From Capsicum annuum (taxonomy: Eukaryota; Streptophyta; Magnoliopsida; Solanales; Solanaceae), in NCBI RefSeq assembly GCF_002878395.1, contig NW_025860620.1, positions 1 through 64,000 on the forward strand: a stretch of DNA of 64,000 bases, in the 5' to 3' direction. The notes under the pieces were generated by a model. The model saw only the letters and a program-made list of their open reading frames with translations, had not been told where the DNA came from and searched no databases. The translations under genes and the position numbers were made by a program. This document shows, in pieces, positions 1-12,545 of the stretch. Position 1 is the first letter of the stretch. Each line of letters begins with the position of its first letter.

Positions 1-807
1 TATGGTAAAGTACTTGCAAGCTTTTCATTTTATGTGTCCTTATTTACCTGGACAAATAAGAGTATAATATGCCATTCCTATAAGAAAGTGTCATTAAGAA
101 CTTTAACTTAACAAATAGACACATGCAAAACTTTTTTCAAAAATTCAAAATAATAAAAAATCTAGAATGCAGGGTGGTTTCTGTAATCATGTTTGAGAGA
201 CCATATTAAGAGATCTTGACGTTTGTTCAATTCCCTTTTGTAGGAAAATGAAGTGCAAAGAAACTTGTATTATACCAACAAATTAAGAGGACAAAATTGC
301 TATATGAAGGTCATGGGCCATGACAGTGAAACCAAAAATCTCGTCAATAATATTCAAAATATAATATATATGTATGAACAACAACTTTTAGCCTATTTAT
401 TCCGTATAATTCTTCATATACATAACACCTAATCTATATGTGGCTACATTATTAGTCATGGGTTCAACAACAAAGTAGGACACTTAAATAATTTTAAATT
501 CCCTTAATGTTATTACAGCTTTTTGCTAACACCTACTATATATCTTGATTCTGTCGATCTCTTGTATCGGAACAAACAAATTCAATGATTTTTCATATTT
601 TATTTATTTTTTTGTTCTTTATTATTGACATTTTCCCCACATATTTGCCGCATCTTGAGAAAATCATGTCCAAGAAACTCGGTAAAATGATCTAGTAACT
701 TCGGTAGAAGGAATGCTCTCCTTTCTTTTGATAATTAGGAAAACACACACTAAAAAGTATAGTGTTTATTAAAATACAAGACTCGACTACGATAAAAAAA
801 ATAAGGT

Positions 808-1026
808 TTAATCAAAACTATTGGAACTATTATTATCTTGGTCATTTTGACCACCTTGACTATTTGGTGTAGTAGCAACTATGACAACATGAGGAGTCTT
901 GATCTTGAACTTTTCATTTCTCATTTCATCTCCAACACCCAAACTTCTCTTCATGTACTTTGAGTTTTCTACTTCTTGTTCTTCTTTCTTATAACAACCT
1001 TTAATTTCTTGAACACCACCATTCAA
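808..1026 (-). CDS. Hypothetical 72-residue reading frame, possibly a 3' exon
   Basis: I do not recognise a family. The frame is hydrophilic: a Lys/Glu-rich N-terminal half and an Asn/Gln/Ser/Asp-rich tail (SQGGQNDQDNNSSNSFD). It contains the segment EKFKIKTP, which resembles EKFKVKT in the broken frame at 49,485-49,967, also just before a Gly/Gln-rich tail. Upstream on the minus strand lies CTGGTAAGAAAA (about 1040-1052), which could be an intron donor, but no acceptor was identified. The start is simply the first ATG and is not supported by other evidence. It may be a degenerate exon of a host gene or a chance frame in AT-rich DNA. Confidence 0.2.
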   Translation of the reverse strand: MNGGVQEIKGCYKKEEQEVENSKYMKRSLGVGDEMRNEKFKIKTPHVVIVATTPNSQGGQNDQDNNSSNSFD

Positions 1027-1073
1027 TTTTCACAATTCATTTTCTTACCAGCCGAAGAGAAGTTTGAGTGTGT

Positions 1074-1092
1074 GGGGGGGGGGGGGGGGGGG
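1074..1092. repeat. G19 homopolymer
   Basis: Nineteen consecutive G on the plus strand, preceded by TGTGT. It is the only long G run in an otherwise AT-rich region. It could form a G-quadruplex-type structure, but the length is also a common site of polymerase or assembly error. Confidence 0.9.
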
Positions 1093-2199
1093 AGGAGTGA
1101 GAAGAGACCTTAAGCAAAAAATAAAAACTATATATTATAGAACTTGCCAATAAATTTGTTATTTATGACATTTTACAACCACCACAGGTATATTGCTGAG
1201 GTTTCTTTGTAATCTCTGGCTAGGCTGGCCAATAAGAAAATTTAAGAAGAAAGTGATACACAAACTATAGAACAATATAGTCTATGTAAAATCTTCTTGA
1301 AACGTTTGAGGTATATCAGGAATATCTTGAACTGTGTACAATAACAACTACTAAACATATACATTTGACATAGTTCAAAGCAAAAAAAACTATCAAGAAT
1401 CAATTTTTGAATGACAGTGATAAGCACACTTGCACAAGAATGGGAGTTAACAAATAAAATGCAAAGCAAAGACACCCACTTACATGCCTCATTATTTATG
1501 TTCATATAAGAATGAATAAAGGTAAAAGGAAGAAGATCATATTCAATGAATTAATGCAAGAACAAACAACACAAGTTTGCGAGAGTAAAGGGATGATGCG
1601 ATAAGAAAAATACTCATGACTTCTAAAATTGAACAAACATAGAAACTAATCCATATAATAAAAGAAAACAAAGCTAACTTTTCAAAAGAGTGAATCTTTA
1701 CATTTCAATTAAGGAGAAATTAATGAAGATTCATACATCTAAGTCATGACCAACTTTAGGAAAAACATGTTACGACCTATGATTTATCATTCTAAGACAT
1801 TGTTGATTCCCTTTTGACATTATGACTCAAAAAGAGATATGAATCAAGTCTTTACACACACAAAGAACACGTATAACAATCCAAAGGGAGTAAGAAAATT
1901 AGAATAAAAGTTTAGCATTTCTAAAAGTAAAATATCGTTCAACAATCATACTATGCATGACTCAAAAATATCTAAATAATTCTATGTAGCCACAAAAATT
2001 CAAACTTTCTCATCATTTTAACAAAACAACATGGGACCAAAAAAAATAAAGGAATAAACATCTTTGATGGAAAATAAAGCTAGCACTTCATCTTTGAAAT
2101 CCATTAAAATAATGAGCAAACAAATGACAAGTTCTTAACTTAACCAATTACTATTTTATTAAGGCAAAACAAACAGTAGTAACTATTCTTTTTGATATA

Positions 2200-2975
2200 A
2201 ATAAAATAACTTTACATGTTAAAAACAAATATATCCGCCAACAATGAATTTAAACAAAGCATAAGAACGTCTTTTAAGCAAACATTGTAATTTATCCATA
2301 ATAGTCAAAGAATAAAGTTAAAAAGAAGAAACAATCAATATTATCTATTCTTTTCAACATAAAGGAAACAACTTTACATGTTCAAAACAAACATATTCAC
2401 TAACAATGAATTTAAATAAAGCATAAGTACAACTTTTAAGAAAAGATTCAAACTTTATCTATAATAATCAAAGAATAAAGTAAAAAAGGAGAAACAATCA
2501 ATATTAACTATTCTTTTCAACATAAAAAAACAACTTTACATGCTAAAAACTAACATATCCGCTAACAATGAATTTAAACAAGCATAAGAATGTCTTTTAA
2601 CAAAGATTGAAACTTTATCCATAATAATAAAAGAATCAAGTCAAAAAGGAAAAACAATCAATATTATCTATTTTTTCAACATAAAGAAAACAACTTTAAA
2701 TGCTAAAAACAAACATATCTTCTAACAATGAATTTAAACAAAGCATAAGTACAACTTTTAAGTAAAGATTTAAACTTTATCTATAATAATTAAAGAATAA
2801 AGTCAAAAAAGGAAAAACAATCAATATTATCTATTCTTTTCAACATAAACGAAATAACTTTACATGCTAAAAATAAACATATCCGCTAACAATGAATTTA
2901 AACAAAGCATAAGTACATCTTTTAAGCAAAGATTGAAACTTTACCTATAATAATCATAGAATAAAGTCAAAAAGG
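2200..2975. repeat. ~162-bp tandem repeat, about five units
   Basis: The marker CAATGAATTTAAA recurs at about 2242, 2404, 2566, 2726 and 2890, a period of 160-164 bp. Each unit contains AGCATAAG(T/A), a TTTTAAG..AAAGATT segment, AATCAAAGAATAAAGT, and ACTTTACATG. Units differ by point changes and short indels. The same array occurs in the right copy of the long repeat. Confidence 0.85.
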
Positions 2976-3412
2976 CCCATACAACAATTGCTAGTTCATA
3001 ATATTGATACTACAACGTCCTATGGCCTTTTAGACCGTCTACAATAAACAATCCCAGCAAATAAAATTATAACTACGAACTATGAAGAAGAAAAAGATAA
3101 AGAAGAAAATGATAATAAAATTTAAAAAAGAAAAAGGTGTGTTTACCTTTTTGGGGACAGCAAAACGGGACTACAAGTTTTTTTCAGAGTCTTGATCACC
3201 ACCGGAAAGCATTCAACTCGAGAAATTGGATTTAGCCCACAAATTTCATGGAAAAGGAAAACTTTTACTAAAATAAAAACACTTCTTTGCTCAAAGCTTT
3301 TTTTCAACCTTGCGACTTTTTTTTCACTAAAAAAAAATCTCAACTATTTGCTCAAAAGCTTTTCAATTCTTTGAGGCTTTGAGACTTAGTCTTTCTACCA
3401 AAATAATGGTAG

Positions 3413-3420
3413 TATTTATA
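3413..3420 (-). promoter_or_regulatory. TATA-box-like TATAAATA in left repeat
   Basis: The minus strand reads TATAAATA followed by CTACCATTATTTTGG. The identical TATA and downstream block occurs in the right copy (about 20610-20620). Conservation in both copies supports an LTR promoter firing on the minus strand. No transcript start can be proven from sequence. Confidence 0.4.
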
Positions 3421-5399
3421 GGAAAGAATGGGGCTTCCACTCTTTTCATCCACCAATGTGGGAGAAAAAGCATCTAGGAGTATTTTTGAAATTTTCAAAA
3501 ATTGAAGATAAAGTGAGGTAAAAGATAATGTGGGGGAAAATTATACAATGTAGTATAATTTTTGAATTTAAAATTAAAAAAGGACAAAGTTGGGGGGAAT
3601 TGTACAATGTAGTACGATTTTTGAAATTACTTTTGGTGAAAATTGGTAGAAGTTATGAGAGATTTTGGAAATTTGGGGGTTATTTAAAATATAACCCCAA
3701 TTGAGATTTAAAATTTAACCAAATTAAAAATTAATTGGCGGATTGCATAGCAATTATGACCAATTTGATTTCAATTCTGGCCAAATCTAATAGATTGACT
3801 AAATTAAATTGAAATTCGATACGAATTAATACTACTTTTAATTCCGAGCTTCTTGATTTAATAAAATCAAACACTTATATTATTTTTGAGAATAAATTAT
3901 ATTTAAATCAGGATTTTAATCATTTGAATTTATTTTCAAGATAAGCCTTGTTTAAAATCTGATTTTTTATAAAATAAATATTTAAGTAATAAAATCATAA
4001 TATTTCATATATTTGAATACGATAATGTATAATTGCTACTTAAAATTACAAATTTACCTAAATAAATACTTTCAAAGGCTTTTTATTCAGATAAAATAAA
4101 TTTTGTATTTTTATTCAAAAATCGAAGAAACTTGAAAATAAACTTAGTCGTGGAGGGAGAAAAGTAGATATTAAAAACTGCCCCCTCTCTTTGGGTAGGG
4201 TGGATGCAAGTAATTCTGGACAAAGGGAGTTTGACATTTCTATTTTTTCTCTGACCACAAATTCATTTATGAAAAAGGCTGATTTTCGCAAGAGTTTTGT
4301 GGAGTTATGGCTGAACCTCGATATCAGGTTTCCTACATATCTCAGGTTACATGAGAATTCAGGCCACTTGTAGTTCATAAAGCATGGCTTAAAGAACGAT
4401 TTCCAAAAAAATCACAAGCTTTCTTTGTTTTGGAGTTTTAATGAAATCAAAAAGCTGGCGAATAAAGGGATTTTTGGGGAGAGGTTGGAATGTAGTCGAG
4501 TTTTCTATATAGATTCCAGCCTATATATCCTTGAGACTCAGGGAATCAGACAGCTTGTAGTTTGACTCAATCGGTAGAAAAGATAGTCTTTTATTTTAGG
4601 CAATCTTTGGCTCAAGATGAGTGACTAGTTGTTTAATTCATGGAAAAAAGGCTTGTAACCTATTAACCATGAATGTGGAGCTCTTCACATCCATAGGTAA
4701 GAACTTACCTGGACAAAATTCTCAAAACTCTAGGTGCCCTATCACTAGAATTTTAAAAAAAAAAGATGTTTACCCTTAGTATGAGTTTAGAAATATCCCG
4801 AAGGTGAGATGAAACCAGAAGATCCCAAAATTCCCACATGCCTTCTAACAGGGGTGTATTTGGATGGTGGTGGCAATCATTCTTTAGCTCGCGTCCAAAG
4901 AGTTTGACGTCCCTCTTTAGACTATGTCCCGTTTTGCTGCTAAGAAAGTGTTCTACGTTGTGCTGCGTCCTACCTAGAGTCGTCCGCACGTATGATTTTG
5001 ATTTGAGATTTTCATCCTCTTGGATTCTCTTTATAATGTTTCAAACAAAAGTGTTAGTGCTAAATATAATTTACGAAAAAGGTATGTAGTCTTTTACCAT
5101 ATCTCCATGTGGGTTGTTTCCTGAAAAGAAAATTTATCCTTTCGTGTACCTATTTGGAAGGAAATAACTTGCGACAAAAGACATAACAACCCTCTTGGTT
5201 GTTGCATACTTATCTCATTTTTCGATTGAATATGACCTCAATGTGGGGTGATCCTTTTGGCATCGATGACACTTTATGTAGAACACTCCCTGCAACCGTG
5301 TAATATTATGCTGAGGTGAACCATTTTGGTTACCTATGATAACCTTTCTGGTTATTGACAATAGTTCTTTGCATGTGTACTCGGGTAAGTGCTGTGCAT

Positions 5400-5990
5400 C
5401 TTTTGTATCGATACGACTTATAGATTCTTCTTGAATTATTAATATTTGGATAATCTTGTGCATTATTTGATATTGGATACTAGGAGACTTACAGATATCC
5501 TTTGAATTTATAGCCTTTAGGTAATCATGTACATTATCCAACCTTGGATAAGATATGACTTATAGCTATCCTTCCAACCGATAGTTCTCAGGTATTCCTG
5601 CACATCATCCGACCTTGGATACAATATGACTTATAGATATGTCTCAAATTGCTAGTCTTTGGGTAATCCTACACATAATCGATCTTGAATATGAAACAAC
5701 TTATAGAGAACCCTTGGACTTATCAATTTGACAATCTCGCATATTCTCCGGTAAAGATTTAGTTGCAACTTACAGATAACCTTTGGACTATCGATTTTTG
5801 GGTAACCTTGCACACTATCCGGTTAGGATATTTTTGAGGCTTATGAATGACCTATGGGCTATCAACTCTTAGGTAATCTTGAAAACTATCCCATTTTAAA
5901 TAATATGACTTATAGATGACCCTCAGATTGCCAATTTCTAGGAAGTCTCATATGTCATTCGCCTTCAGATAGCGACTTAAAAACGTCCCT
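5400..5990. repeat. ~71-bp minisatellite, 8-9 degenerate units
   Basis: The word (G/A)ACTTA(T/C)AGAT recurs at about 5414, 5486, 5557, 5628, 5698, 5767, 5838 and 5907, a spacing of 69-72 bp. Units share a (T/G)GGTAATC(C/T)TGCACAT.ATCC core. Divergence between neighbours is high, so the array is old. Confidence 0.8.
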
Positions 5991-6059
5991 TTGAATCATG
6001 TGCTTTTATTACATTCAGATGTTTATTCATGAATGATGAGAAATCCTTGATGCCTTAGT

Positions 6060-6770
6060 ATTCTATCTTTGTATGTCAATAGATATTAAATGCTGACGAT
6101 ATCCTCGATGTGAGCGTTTGTGTCTCACGTGTTAACAGATATTAAATGTTGATGATATCTTTGAAGTCAACATTTGTGTCTCGCATATCAATAGATAGTA
6201 GATGCTGATGATATCCTCGATGCCAACATTTGTGTCTCGCGTGCCAATAGATATTAGATGCTGATGATATCCTTGATACCAGCGTTTGTGTATCACATGT
6301 CAATAAATATTAGATGCTTACGATATCCTTGATGCCAACATTTGTGTCTCGCATGTCAATAGATATTATATGCTGATGATATCCTCGATGCTAGTATTTG
6401 TGTCTCGCATGTTAATAGATATTAGATGCTGATGATATCCTCAATGCCAAGATTTGTGTCTCATATGTCAACAGATATTAGATGATGATGATATCCTTAA
6501 TGCCAATGTTTGTATCTCATGTGTCAACAAATATTAGATGTTGATGATATCCTCGATGCCAGTATTAGTGTCTTACATGTCAACAGATATTAGATGCTGA
6601 TGATATCCTTGACGCCAGTGTTTGTGTCTTGCGTATTGACAAATATTAGATGCGGATGATATCCACGATGCCAGCATTTGTGTCTCACATATCAATAGAT
6701 ATTAGATGCTGATGATATCCTCGACGATAGTGTTTGTTTCTCACGTATCAACAGATATTAAATACAATGT
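6060..6770. repeat. 56-bp tandem repeat, about 12-13 units
   Basis: GATATCC recurs exactly every 56 bp (6098, 6154, 6210, 6266, 6322 and on to ~6765). The unit contains AGATATTAGATGCTGATGATATCC, (T/C)GATGCCA.CATTTGTGTCTC and a short variable link. Units are much more alike than in the adjacent 71-bp array, implying more recent amplification or homogenisation. Confidence 0.92.
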
Positions 6771-6779
6771 CCTCTCAGC

Positions 6780-6965
6780 AATGAAATAAGATAAAATGGC
6801 CCTCTTGGAAATAAAGTGATATGAAATGACCCTCTTGGCATTGGCATGAAATGGTCCTCTCGGCGATGATATGGAATGACCCTCTTGGCGGTGGCATGAA
6901 ATGGCCCTCTCGGCAATGACATTAGATGGTCTTCTAAAAATTGAGATAAAATGGTTTTTCCGGTG
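6780..6965. repeat. 25-30-bp tandem repeat
   Basis: The motif ATGAAATGGCCCTCTCGGC with a GATGACAT-type spacer repeats about seven times from 6794 to 6955, with spacing of 25-30 bp. It directly follows the 56-bp array. Confidence 0.8.
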
Positions 6966-8189
6966 ATTTGAAAATAGTTTCAACTAAGTCCGTTTGTCTA
7001 CATTTTGGTTTCTATATGTACCTGTACTCAAGGTAGACAGTTAGTAGACACAATGTTGCTCTCACTGGCGACTACAACCAAGCTTTATGATAGTTTAATA
7101 ACAAATACTGAGCATCATAATTTGAATGACTTATTTGACTATTAATCTTCTCTTTTTGAAGAAATAATTAAATAGCAGATCCACCGAATGCAAGTAAATG
7201 GGGCAAAACCCTTGTTTGGGGATTACTCAAATACCGTTTGCTTCACTTCAAGGCAAATTTTATAGATGACTTTTTGCTCTTCCTTCTACTGAGTGAACCT
7301 TTGATTGTTGTATTTATTGTGCCGATTCCCTTGAATGTACCACACTCAAGGTAAATATTTAGCAAACACAAAGTTGATTTTGCTAGCGACTTTTTTAGAA
7401 AAATTATGAATACAATATTCATAAAAAGATATGGCGCCTTTGTTTATCCTTTATGATCTCAAGAAATGAGATAGACAATTTAAAAGATCCTCAATAAATG
7501 GGTATTAAATCCCTCTTTGGGGCCACCCAAAAATACCATTCTTGAAAATAATATGCTTTGGTGTGGCTTGCAACCCGCTTGAGGATTTTTTGAATAAAGA
7601 TTTCCGTTTCTTGTGTACTGATCCTTGCATCCACAGAAAAATGATTATTTTTTGGGTGAAACTACTCCGTGTTGAGCTTTTTTGATCCTTGGCTTGCTCC
7701 TATCCATCTTTCGGGTACTCCATCATGTTGGGACTTCGACCCTGACTCCTCGTTCCAAAAGATGGCTAGGCAATTACTAAGTAAAAAGATTTGTATAGAT
7801 TTTTGAAAGTAGTATTTTTTCAATACATCTATAAAAGATTTTGGAAATCTCTGTAGTCATGTCATGCACTAGCTCAACAAACATCTTTCTCTTGGTTTTG
7901 ACGTATGATGGAGGAATTCCAGGGATTCATCATCGTCGCTGAGAGTTTCTACCAAAAGTTCTGTCATAGTTGGAAATTTAGTCAACCTAGACTTTGTCGC
8001 AGTTGGTGATCTCTAAAGCTTGACTTTGGTCTCCGGTGCTGGTGGATTTGAAATATATTCCTGTTTATCAGTAGAAATTTTGAGGACCTCCTTAAAATTT
8101 CTTGCTCAGTTTAAAGTTTTTGAGATGATCTCTATTTTATGAATTTTCAAGATTCCTTCTCAAAAATTCTTCCCCAGTTTCTATTTCTT

Positions 8190-8475
8190 GGGGTTATATG
8201 ACCGAGCCTTTGGGGCGCCTACGTATCCCGTTGAAGTAGGAATCAGGTCAAACATAGTTCAGGACTATGCTATGGATATACAAAAAAATTTAATGGGTTG
8301 ACCGAAGCTGACATAGGCCGCCTACCTATCCATTTTGGTGGAAATTCAGGTTATCATGTAGTTCATACATAAAAGAAAAGAATAAATCCTCCTAAGGGGT
8401 TGACCGAAGCTGGCATAGGCCGCCTACGTGTCCTTTTCTTAGGAATTCAGGTCAAACGTAGTTTGTACATAAACT
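8190..8475. repeat. ~100-bp imperfect triplication
   Basis: Three copies of a block beginning GACCGA(A)GC and containing GGCCGCCTACGT(G)TCC, then (G)GAATTCAGGTCAAACGTAGTTC, lie near 8200, 8300 and 8400. A fourth, more divergent form is at 9305-9365 (GGGCCGAAAAGCTGCCTATG), and a relic is near 4310-4378. No coding frame spans them. Confidence 0.65.
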
Positions 8476-11400
8476 CATAATGGCCCTAAAATACTCTTAT
8501 CCATCTTACTAGGATAGAAATTTCTATGGATGACATGACTTTTGCATTGCATTTTTCTTCATAGAACGAAGGATCAAAATTCCAATTCCCTTAGTCATCG
8601 CCTTCCTAGTTAACCACCTCGATTTTCTCTAGATTAGGCTTCTTTGATTCTCAAACTCTTTGACTCTTTTGTTGACTTCTCTAGGGCTATCATTATCTTG
8701 CTTCTTGACATGATATGACAATGGCAGGTTTTATGTTATTGTTATACGACGGGCGATGAGTTATGAGTAGAGTGGAGGTCCAATTCAACAATGTTTCCTC
8801 CAATTAATCTTCAATAATCCCAGTTGTCTTGGAAAATTCTTCTCTCACATTTTTCCTTATTCCATCCTTGGGACCATCTCTTATAGGTTTGAAAATGATT
8901 GGTAGAGTTCAGTTTTACTACTAGTCATTTTTGTTTTCTTGTAACAAAGCTATAATCAAGAAGGGGGTCTCTTATTTATTTTGATTTGGTGAAGTAGGGC
9001 CATTTTGTGCCAACACAGAGTAGTTTCTATTACCTGCAAAGTAAAAACAACTCAAAGACTGACGTGTTAGATTTCGTTAGTAATAAGCAAAGCAAGATGA
9101 TAAGGTAGGAAGTAAACACATAGAGTTGTTTCTCATCTCATGCAAATTGATCCATGAAGTAATAATGAATCGAGAATTTCAATGAATAGGATTTTACTCA
9201 ATGATATGGATAAGTGGAATTTATCAGGAAGGCTCAACTTTTCTTCTTTTCGATCTTATTGTTTCTATCAAGAAAATGGAGGACAACAGAGTTTTTAAAA
9301 ATGAGGGCTGGGCCGAAAAGCTGCCTATGTATCTCACGGAGGAGAAATTAGACCCTGCATAGTTCGAAACTATAATGAATTTTTCTAATTCTAAAGTCAA
9401 CTTTCCTAAAATGGTAGCGATTATTTTGGAAGTTTTAAGAATGACTGCGGACTTTTCTGAGAAACTCGGGAGACTTGGAGTATTTTTGGTTGGATTTTTG
9501 TATAGTGGGGTATATTTCTGTCTAGAGATGCTCTATGTTATTGGATCAATTCACCTTTGATTCGAATCAACATAGAACGTATAAGCACATAAGCAGTTAT
9601 ATCACACAAAAATATTGTAATAAATGTGCATCCTAATTGGGTGACCCTTTTGAGCAAAGGGTTGGACTAACGTATTTAAAGGAAATATATGCTTTTTAAA
9701 ACTAATCCATTATCCCCCAAAAATCTTCATAGGTGTACATAAATGGCATAAATGCCAACAAAAGTTGCACAAAAGGGATACAATCTTTAGGAAAAGGGAA
9801 AATAACATAAGAAAAAGAACAATGTCCCGCACAGGGGATAAGAAATACTAGCTCCTGAATGCTCTTCTACAGTCCTTCGCCTTCTTAGCTTAGTCCATTT
9901 TTTGTTATTGGTGACATCCATTGATGATCAAGCGATTTCCGTATAACTGTGCTCTAGATGCAACCATCCAAATCGATCAATTTCTTGCTTGGCTTGCTTC
10001 AATTCATCTCTCAATTGGCGTATGATTGAGGCATCCTTACACGAAAGTAAGCAAATCAAGCCTTCTCCCGATCCCCAAAAGATAATAGATTGGATTAAAC
10101 AAAAATATATTTCTTCAACACATAAATATGATTCGTATGTAATTGACTCGGGGTCAATAGATGCAGGGTAAATTTCTAATGGGCCCAATACCCACTTCAG
10201 GTCTTGGGTCGTCTAGGATTATACCTAAAAGGGTTTTGGTTTAGTTTTATTCTAGGTGTCTAAAGTGGGTTTGAACCAGGTTCCCAAGTGGACGACTTGG
10301 GTTTGAAAATACTAACAGCCATCAGACGCCTCACATGCTAATAAACTGTCATATTTTAAACACTTTATTTAGAGTTGAACAATAAGGGTCGGGACGTCCA
10401 CGAAACCCCAAAATAATTCAATAATCAATGCGGAGTTATGCTATGAGATGCAATAATTAAATTTTGCAAAATCAAAACATATAAACACGTAAGCAATTTA
10501 AACAATTATTCAAATGATAATTTCAAACATTTGGTTAGAACCAAGTTAAAAATTCTCAGTAGATTCGCTATTTCTGTTTTTCTCCTTTTCAATTTCGAAG
10601 GGTTGGAAAAAATTGATTTTGAATTTTTAAGCTATTTTGAAACTTTAAAGAAAAATTTCGAAACAATCTAAGAAATCACAGAGTCACCACTTAATTTTTG
10701 AAAAGAAGTTAAGAAAACTTTAAAACAAAATCCTAAGTCTCAAAACAGAAATAAGACTTAGGCTTTTAAGAAAATTCGGGGTAAGAGGTTCTTATTAACA
10801 TTTTAGGAAGGTTTTTAAGGAACCTAAAATGTCCGTTAACTAGCGGTTATTCGAGCTACTTGAAAACCACCTTTGACTAACTTTGAAAAAGAGAAGTTGG
10901 ATTTTTAAAAAGAAAGTGATTTAGGAAAAACCTGTATAAAATTAATTTTGACGACTTAGTAGAGAATTTAACCAAGTCTAAGAAAATAAATAGCAAATAA
11001 GCATAGAAAGGGGGTAGGGAAAAATTTACGAGATTTAGGCTTTTAGGCCGAAACCCACTTGCACCTGTCCTAGACTATTCATTTAAACTTCTAGTCCATT
11101 TTCACCTGTCCTACTCTAAATTTTTGGGCCTTTGGCCCAAAACCTGCTTCACCTGTATTAATTTATAACTTTGGCTTCGAGGCCCTAATGAATGAATAAA
11201 TAAATGACTAAATGAATAAATAAAAAAGAAGACAATAATAAAAATCGAGACTTTTCAAGTCTCTTAGTGACCTCATAATGAGTTTTGACCCATTTTCTTT
11301 TTTCGTCTATCTTCTAGCACCCGCATGCCATATAGTCGACCTTGGGTTTAAAATTCGAACATGACTCGAAGAGGTGGGCCACATTGGCCCATTATGAAAT

Positions 11401-11489
11401 TCAAGAGGAGAGGAGTCCATTTGGACTCGAGTTATTTTTTGCATGCAAGGAAAAGATAAAGAAATTAATATATGTTCAAGGCATAAAAG

Positions 11490-12545
11490 TGACATATTTC
11501 AAAGCAAAAGAAACTATCAAGAACTAATTTTTGAATGACAGTGATAAGCACACTTGCACAAGAATGAGAGTCAACAAATGACATACAAAGCAAAGACACC
11601 CACTTACAGGCCTCATTATTTATGTTCATATATGAATGAATAAAGGTAAAAGGAAGAAGGCCATATCCAATGAATTAATGCGAGAACATACAACACAAGT
11701 TTGCGAGAGTAAAGGGATGAGGCGATAAGAAATATATCCATGACTTCTAAAATTGGACAACCATAGAAAATAATTCATATAATAAAAGAAAATAAAGCTA
11801 ACTTTTAAAGAAAGTGAATCTTTAAATTTCAATTAAGGAGAAATTAACGAAAATTCATACATCTAAGTCATGGCCAACTTTAGGAAAAACATGTAACGAC
11901 CTATGATTTATCATTCTAAGACATTGTTGATTGCCTTTTGACATTATGAATCAAAGTGAGACATGAATCAAGTCTTTATGCTCACAAAGAGCACGTATAA
12001 CAAACCAAAGGGAGTAAAAATATTAGAATAAAAGTTTAGCATTTCTAAAAGTGAAATATCGTTCAATAATCCTACTATGCATGACTCAAAAATATCTAAA
12101 TAATTCTATGTTGCCACAAAAATTCAAACTTTCTCATCATTTTAATAAAACAACATGCGACCCAAAAAAACAAAAAGAGGAATAAACATGATTGGAAACT
12201 AAAGCTAGCACTTCATCTTTCATATGCGGATTTTGAAATTCATTAAAATAATTAGCAAGAAAATGACAAGTTCTTGAATTAATCAATTACTATTTTATTA
12301 ATGCAAAACAAACAATAGTAACTATTCTTGTTGATATAAAGAAAACAACTTTACATGGTAAAAACAAATATATCCGTCAACAATGAATTTATAAAGCATA
12401 AGAACGTCTTTTAATCGAAGATTGAGATTTTATCCATAATAATCAAAGAATAAAGTAAAAAGAAGAAACAATCAATATCTTCTATACCTTGCAACAAAAA
12501 GGAAACAATTTTACATGCTAAGAACAAATATATCCGCTAACAATG
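11490..12545 (-). repeat. Right copy of long direct repeat, first part
   Basis: Matches 1366 onward closely, from TGACATATTTCAAAG through CATAAGAACGTCTTTTAA, and reaches into the second unit of the 162-bp array. It stops at CAATG (12541-12545), where another element has been inserted. The match resumes at 19604. Confidence 0.7.

Larger units (their letters stand above)
1..1365. other. AT-rich intergenic DNA
   Basis: No convincing gene. The stretch is AT-rich and carries stops in all frames except for one short reading frame at 808-1026. It ends where a repeat copy begins at 1366 (TGACATAGTTC, matched at 11490). I see no promoter, tRNA or transposon terminus that I can defend in the first 800 bases. 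Confidence 0.6.
1366..4170 (-). repeat. Left copy of ~2.8-kb direct repeat (probable LTR)
   Basis: The start TGACATAGTTCAAAGC matches TGACATATTTCAAAGC at 11490. Similarity then continues through CAGTGATAAGCACACTTGCA (1422 and 11539), the 162-bp tandem array, the TTCAACTCGAGAA segment (3211 and 20408), and up to AACTTAGT..TGGAGGG (4141 and 21371). The exact right end is unclear because the two copies diverge after GGAGGG. The copies differ by many substitutions and small indels, so the insertion is old. Confidence 0.65.
4171..11489. other. Non-coding interior of the large LARD-like element
   Basis: About 7.3 kb with stops in every frame and no gag, protease, reverse transcriptase or integrase motif. 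It contains three adjacent minisatellites (5400-6965), a dispersed motif with CCGCCTACGT/CTATCC around 8190-8475, and a segment at 10670-10870 containing AGAGTCACCACTTAATTTTT. Apart from these I see nothing gene-like. If the flanking repeats are LTRs, this is the body of a non-autonomous element. Confidence 0.5.

Noticed and set aside
4838..5089. 83-codon plus-strand frame in the LARD-like interior
   Set aside because: No recognisable domain, biased composition, overlaps a similar-length frame on the other strand, and lies in sequence with repeats on both sides. Treated as chance.
5400..6965. CRISPR-like array
   Set aside because: Spacing is regular, but the repeats fill the whole unit with no unique spacers, and the genome is a plant. 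These are minisatellites.
9375..9560. Small hydrophobic frame (MNFSNSKVNFPKMVAII) that could be read as a membrane peptide
   Set aside because: It sits in a non-coding retroelement interior with no supporting promoter or homologue. The hydrophobicity follows from T-rich codons.
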